Source of the DNA: Mikania micrantha | Lineage: Eukaryota > Streptophyta > Magnoliopsida > Asterales > Asteraceae | Assembly: GCA_009363875.1 (NCBI GenBank) | Contig: CM018680.1 | Coordinates: 65,755,279-65,819,278 of the forward strand | Length of the DNA stretch: 64,000 nt | Direction of reading: 5' to 3' | Shown: positions 59,521 to 64,000 of the stretch, in pieces | Layout of the letters: every line of letters begins with the position of its first letter | Position numbering within the stretch: the stretch's first letter is position 1 | Notes under the pieces: model-generated | What the model was told of the DNA's origin: nothing | The model's database searches: none | The model's input: only the letters and a program-made list of their open reading frames with translations | Position numbers and translations under genes: made by a program

Positions 59521-60239
59521 TGGCCACATATGTTCAAATTTACTTATTCCATTTGCTAATAAAAGGTAGTTTAACTGATTATTGCATAATTTAAATTATT
59601 TAATTATCCAAAATACAGTGATGTATAAATTTATCTGTGTTATAACAATGATATTAAAGTACTTAACTTGTTAAGGCTTGATTTGAAGTTACTTATCCAT
59701 AATACAGTATTATATAAATTTATCTTTGTTATAACAATGATATTAAAGTTGTTATGGCTTGATTAGATATTATCTTTCTGGCAAATGTTTATTTTACTTT
59801 TTTGTTTTTTTTTCTTAGTTTGTCCTCTGTTAGATTTTGGATGATAATGTAATAATGTGAATTGCTTATCTGAATTGATTTTCTTTTAATATGATGTTGC
59901 ATCTTTTAGTTTTGTTAACTGATAATTGTAATAGTATATGAGATATTGATGGATTATAAAATTAGAAAAAAGAAACAGAAGTTTAAATGGGTCAACTGAC
60001 CTAGGCCTAAGTGTGACCTGGTTTGACCTGTTGCCCAACCTGAAGTTTGTGCAGTTCAAAGTATATAATCAATACAATGTATATATTAGTTTGTTTAAAA
60101 TGGAGAGATGAGTTTTAGTTATTTGCCACTGTAAATTATTATTCCTTGTGTATATTTAGTTTGAAATAGCTTGGCCTCAAACTTCTGGATTATTTTTTGC
60201 TTATTATTTACTGAAATGACAATTAATTTTCTTTTTCAG

Positions 60240-61185
60240 TTACCTGGACGTACAGACAATGAAATCAAGAATTTTTGGAACACAAGAACCAAAAGAAGAC
60301 AGCGTGCTGGATTACCAATTTACCCTCCTCCTGACTCTTTGCAAACACTAAATGACAATACACAAACCCAAAACATGGTCACGTTTGATGCATCACATCC
60401 TGAAATCTTGCCAGACAACGCCTTCCAATTTCCGGCTATTGAGTTCAAGAAATTAGAATTAAATCACAGCTTGTATCCACCAAACATTCTTGATTTACCT
60501 GGAGGCAATTTTCTTGATGTTCCTGATAGTAGTTTGATTCCACACGTGTTGGGCTCCCCCTCTTGTATTAATAATAATAATTTTCCATTCCCGATGCTAA
60601 AACGGGTCAGGAGATCTGATACATATCCGGTTTTTGATGATGGGCCCGATGAATTTTTCTCGACAGTTGATGTTGATCACTTGTATAGTCAAAACATGAA
60701 TGGTGGGGACATCCCGTCGTCATCATCATGCTTATTATCAGGCAGCCATGCCTATTTTAATGGCAACACTTCTTCTTCTGGGCTCATATGGGCCCAGAAG
60801 ATGGAGCTCCCTTCACTCCAATTTTCTACCCAAATGGGTAGCTGTAATGCTGCACCTTCTTCCCCACTGCCTTCACTTGAATCTGTTGATACTTTAATTC
60901 AACAGTCAAATTTGATTGGTCAAACAAAGTTAGACAGGGAGAGTGGGTTGTTAGAAGCAGTATTGCTACAATCCCAAAATTTGAAAATGTCAAAGAGTAG
61001 TAATAATAATTCCAATGCTTCGATTTTGCCACGTGATGCTACCACTGACAGCTCATCTCAGCGGGATGATGATTGGGATTCAATGTCACCTTTGGGCCAT
61101 TCTGCTGCTTCTGTTTTCAGTGAATATACTCCTCATCTAGGTGGAAGCCCATTGGATGAACATCAATCTGTTGAGGCCATTTCAG
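60240..61185 (+). CDS. GAMYB: GAMYB-like R2R3-MYB transcription factor, second coding exon
   Basis: Begins right after TTTTTCAG with LPGRTDNEIKNFWNTR, completing R3. KRRQRAGLPIYPP, a GAMYB-group hallmark, follows. Small differences from the common form are Phe for Tyr in NFWNTR and Thr for Ile in RTKRR. Conserved islands come next (a SHPEILPDNAFQFP segment, YPVFDDGPDEF, and MELPSLQF over the miR159 site). The exon carries the long Ser/Asn-rich activation region. It ends at 61185, where GCCATTTCAG/GTAACA is a good donor; an open frame to 61259 would read through into intron. The last exon, expected to encode the short C-terminus, is not in the window. The exon is intact, with no frameshift. 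Together with exon 1 it gives about 438 residues. Confidence 0.92.
60802..60822 (+). promoter_or_regulatory. miR159/miR319 target site in GAMYB
   Basis: 21 bases reading TGGAGCTCCCTTCACTCCA plus AT, encoding part of MELPSLQF. This is the conserved site at which miR159 directs cleavage of GAMYB mRNA in flowering plants. Pairing to canonical miR159 is near complete, with mismatches only near the ends and at one internal base. Confidence 0.93.
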
Positions 61186-61264
61186 GTAACAAACTGTATT
61201 TTTTTGAGACAATTGATTTGTTTATTGAAGTTGATAGTAAGGGAAAAAAAAAGCAATGAAACTC

Positions 61265-61504
61265 TGAACTTTTATGGAAAGAATTTCCATGACTCTTTCT
61301 AATCTTTTATTAATTGAAGACGGATTACAAAAGAAGAGAAATTATAATCCTATTTATAAGAAAAAAACATAAACTAATTCTCCTGAAAACCTTGAACCGA
61401 CTCTAAAAGAACAATACAACTCAAATACTTGTAATTCAAATACTTTTGACACAAGTACTAATTTACCCTTTACTTTATTATCTATACACAAGTTTAGTCT
61501 AACA
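61265..61504 (-). repeat. 3' LTR of the intronic copia
   Basis: On the minus strand from TGTTAGACTAAACTTGTG to AAAAGTTCA, 240 bp. TATA-like TTATAAATAGG lies at about 61337-61347 and AATAAAAG near 61310. GAGGTGAT before it is the purine tract. Its partner is outside the window. Confidence 0.75.
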
Positions 61505-61519
61505 ATCACCTCTGAAACT

Positions 61520-63600
61520 TGTTATAGTCTTCACTCCCAACAAGTCTCTCGTTTCAACAAAATCTCAACTTTGGAAGTGCTTTTGTAAGTATATAAAATT
61601 TTTGTAGTTCTATACTTTCATGATCTACTTCGATTTGTTCTCTCTACACACACTCTCTTATGAAGTGATAACGAGCGTCAATATGCTTGCTTCTTCCATT
61701 AAACACTAGGTTTTTAATAAAGCTATTGCAGACTTGTTATCCACTGTGATCAACACTTTTCTTTCCTTCGTACCTGTCAACTCAGCCAGCAGTCCTCTCA
61801 ACCACAGTGCTTGGCAAGCTGCTGTCATAGCTGCCATTATCATATAAAAACATCTGACCTGTTGTACTTTTCCCATCATCTCTATGAGTCATGTGGCTGC
61901 TGTCACTGAATCCAAACAACACATCAACTCCTGTTCTTGGATAAGCAACTCCCAGTTCAGTCGTGCCTTTCACATAGTGTAATATCTGTTTCACTGCTTG
62001 CATATGGCTCTCTTTTGGAGACTGCATGTATTGGCTGACATACCCAACTGAGTAACTCAAGTCAGGACTAGTGTGTGTTAAGTACCTTAGACATCCAACC
62101 AATTTCCTATATTGAGTTGCATCCACTGTTGTGCCTTCATCTGTTTCTGACAGTTTTAGACCCGGATTCATAGGAAACTTTGTTGGACTGCAGTCTCTTA
62201 GATCTGTCTCCTTGAAACCTTCTTTGCATACCCAGATTGTATTAGTGATATCCCTTGATTACTTTGGTTTACTTCAATCCCAAGATATTAAGATAATAAC
62301 CCCAAATCTATCATCTCAAACTTGGTCTCCATTTGCTTCTTGAACACTCCTATTTCTCGAGTGTTTCCACCTGTTATCAGTAATTCATCTACATATACTC
62401 CAATGATTAGTGTATTCTTCCCAGTCCTTTTCTGTACACAACATGCTCATGTGTACACCTGATGAACCCCAACTCTTTTAGAACATTGTTTAATTTTTTA
62501 GCTTATGTTCCAAGCTTGAGGGGCCTGTTTCAATCCATAAAGGGCTTATGACACTTTGTAAACCTTTCTTTCAGCTCCTTTCTTGATGAAATCATTAGGT
62601 TGTGTAACATATGCCAACTATTTCAACTCACCGTGTAAAAAGGTTGATTTTACATCTAAGTGATGTAATTTCCAACCTTTCTGGGCTGATATAGTAAAAA
62701 GTAACCTTTATTGTTTCAATTCTTGCAACAAGTGCAAAAACCTTTTCAAAATCTAAGTCATATTGTACACATTCCCTTTGGCAACCAACCATGCTTTGTG
62801 CTTGGCTATATTCCCACTTACATCTCTTTTAACTTTGTAAACACATTTCTGTCTATGGGTTTCATACCAGGAGGTAACTCTGTGAGTTGCCATGTGTTGT
62901 TCTTCTCAGTGGAACCTATCTTACTAGCTAGTAGACCTAGCAATCTTTACCTAAAGCCATAGTTGTCAAAAGCCCTTGGGTGCTCGTCTAGGCGCAAAAA
63001 AAAACTAGGCACACTTCGGTGACTTCCCGGTGAGATTCCGACAAATTTTGGAAAATCCGGCAAAGTTCAAAGAAATCAAACCATAAACTAGTTTAAAACA
63101 ACCATAAAAAGGTTTTTATATTTTAAAAACTCTATATAACTAGAATATTAATTGTTTTATAGTTAGACTTTATTTAACTTTTAAAAAATTTTTTAAGCCT
63201 AAAACATGTAAAACTTCTAAAAATGGTAACTTAATACCATGCGTGTAGTTAAAAAAGCCTTATATTTTTTTTTTGCGCCTTGCATCTAGGCTCAGGGTGT
63301 GGCTTTGCACCTTGTGCCTTTGACAACTATGCCTAAAGCAAGATAAATGGGTTGGTTTGGGTGAACAATTATTGTATTTTGGGTTAAAATGGGTAGCATC
63401 ATAATATAACGGTTGAGATAAGTAACATTTTAACACAATGCGGGTCAAGATAGGTAACCTAAAAACTGTGGATGCCATAAATGCCTTGAAGTGGTTAAAG
63501 ACTGCATCCTTTGTTTTAATCAGAAACTCCCGAATGAACCGGCTATAATCGACAACAATTAATAGGATGTACTTGTTTCCTATTAGCATGTACTTGGTCT
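61520..63600 (-). pseudogene. Copia pol remnant (INT fragment, RT, RNase H)
   Basis: The longest piece (62171-61782) carries the RT/RNase H junction: VDATQYRKLVGCLRYLTHTSPDLSY, SPKESHMQAVKQILHYVKG and FGFSDSSHMTHRDDGKSTTG, a copia RNase H start in which the catalytic Asp of SDSDWAGD-like motifs is partly changed. RYHFIREC-type sequence follows near 61690. RT pieces in several frames lie at 62300-62950. An integrase start (KYILLIVVDYSRF near 63570) is present, but its DDE core is missing. Numerous stops occur and no function remains. Confidence 0.7.
62958..63331. mobile_element. hAT MITE, CATAGTTGTCAAA family
   Basis: 374 bp with inverted ends CATAGTTGTCAAAAGCC and, inverted, CATAGTTGTCAAAGGCAC. 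A perfect 8-bp duplication CCTAAAGC flanks it (62950-62957 and 63332-63339). Second-level inverted words CTAGGCGC / GCGCC lie inside. It is inserted in the copia remnant. Confidence 0.93.
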
Positions 63601-64000
63601 ATCTTGGTCGGGCAGTTTGATGCAAAATGACCAAGGCCATCACATCTGTAGCGCTTGATCTTGGAGCGATCCTTCTTTTGCTGGTTCGAGGACTGGCCCT
63701 GATCTTGGCCTCTTCCCCGACTGCATGCTTTCACATGACCTCTACCTTGGCCACGAGAGTCCTGCCCATGTTAGCCTCTACCCGTTCCGCAGCCCTGTTT
63801 GTTGTTTGTCTTGCCAATCTTCGTAAGACATGAGAAGTTGGTCAGATTTCATACCTGAGGTTTTGAGTCTCTTGATTGCTTCCTGGAAGGACACACTCGA
63901 TTGTAGCGATAATTGCTATAAATTTTTCAGGTACGGAACCCAATAGCTTCCTCACAAGTGTCTTTTCTTCGAACACGGATCCAAGGCTGTTAGCTTTTGA
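63560..64000 (-). pseudogene. Copia Gag remnant of the intronic element
   Basis: On the minus strand the window edge gives a UBN2-type gag (VRKLLGSVPEKFIAIIATIE near 63940, a FQEAIKRLK segment near 63880). An Arg/Gly/Gln-rich linker follows (SRGRGQDQGQS), then the knuckle YRCDGLGHFASNC (about 63610-63650), in which the first Cys of CX2C is lost. It is related to the gag of the copia at 5348 but clearly diverged. The 5' part is outside the window. Confidence 0.7.

Larger units (their letters stand above)
52122..60239 (+). other. Large intron of the GAMYB-like gene (8.1 kb)
   Basis: From GTACAT (52122) to TTTTCAG (60239), phase 0. It is much longer than the short intron seen at this site in Arabidopsis relatives. 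It contains a rolled-up TCGGTCGGC/GACCGATT repeat zone (about 53490-54770, ending TTTTTACAACACTG), the hAT element 55039-55906, the MITE 56534-56889, a Harbinger-like end (56388) and local duplications (59380-59515, 59585-59760). No exon-like coding sequence was seen inside. Confidence 0.85.
61265..64000 (-). mobile_element. Copia retrotransposon inserted in GAMYB intron 2, deleted, runs off window
   Basis: Minus-strand element whose 3' LTR is at 61265-61504 and whose gag leaves the window at 64000. RNase H, RT, an integrase fragment and gag occur in proper minus-strand order, but protease and most of integrase are deleted. A MITE (62958-63331) sits inside. It lies 80 bases after the exon 2 donor of the MYB gene, in antisense orientation. 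Confidence 0.8.

Noticed and set aside
1..64000. CRISPR arrays, operons or bacterial-type systems
   Set aside because: Sequence features are those of a plant nuclear genome: introns, LTR retrotransposons, MITEs and a miR159 site. No regular spacer array was seen.

Overview
This window is nuclear DNA from a flowering plant. It has introns, tRNA-primed Ty1/copia retrotransposons, MITEs, tRNA-like SINEs and one host regulatory gene. The sirevirus-type copia elements, with their long proline/serine-rich third ORF, and the long LTR-like blocks starting TGTNACACCCC resemble repeats I know from Asteraceae genomes. The family assignment is inference; the plant origin is firm.

Layout. 1-610 is the 3' end of a PIF/Harbinger transposon with the C-terminus of its nuclease. 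About 1,161-14,731 is a nested stack: a hAT-like GCTCGAG-rich element holds a gag-only copia retrotransposon (1574-14657). That copia holds one LTR-like block in its leader (2026-4937) and a Harbinger-like DNA element in its 3' LTR (6352-14461). The Harbinger-like element holds another LTR-like block, which holds a further one (8732-13201). 15,198-21,060 has a SINE and a decayed copia polymerase split by a hAT element, which is itself split by an LTR-like block (17060-20724). 21,184-43,260 carries two sirevirus copies on the minus strand. Copy 1 lies between near-identical 1.18-kb direct repeats and lacks integrase and RNase H. Copy 2 keeps PR, INT, RT, RNase H and an env-like ORF but is frameshifted, and it runs into a 100-N assembly gap (43261-43360). 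43,361-45,701 is an LTR-like block inserted in a plant-mobile-domain pseudogene (45707-46942). 47,000-50,230 is MITEs and a SINE.

The one host gene that looks functional is a GAMYB-type R2R3-MYB gene on the plus strand. Its coding exons are 51753-52121 and 60240-61185, separated by an 8.1-kb MITE-filled intron. It has a near-canonical miR159/319 target site at 60802-60822. The next intron has taken a minus-strand copia insertion that runs off the window, so the last exon is not visible.

The genes do not form a pathway. The MYB gene would work in the gibberellin/miR159 circuit of anther and aleurone development. Everything else is selfish DNA whose nesting order, target-site duplications and deletions can be read directly.
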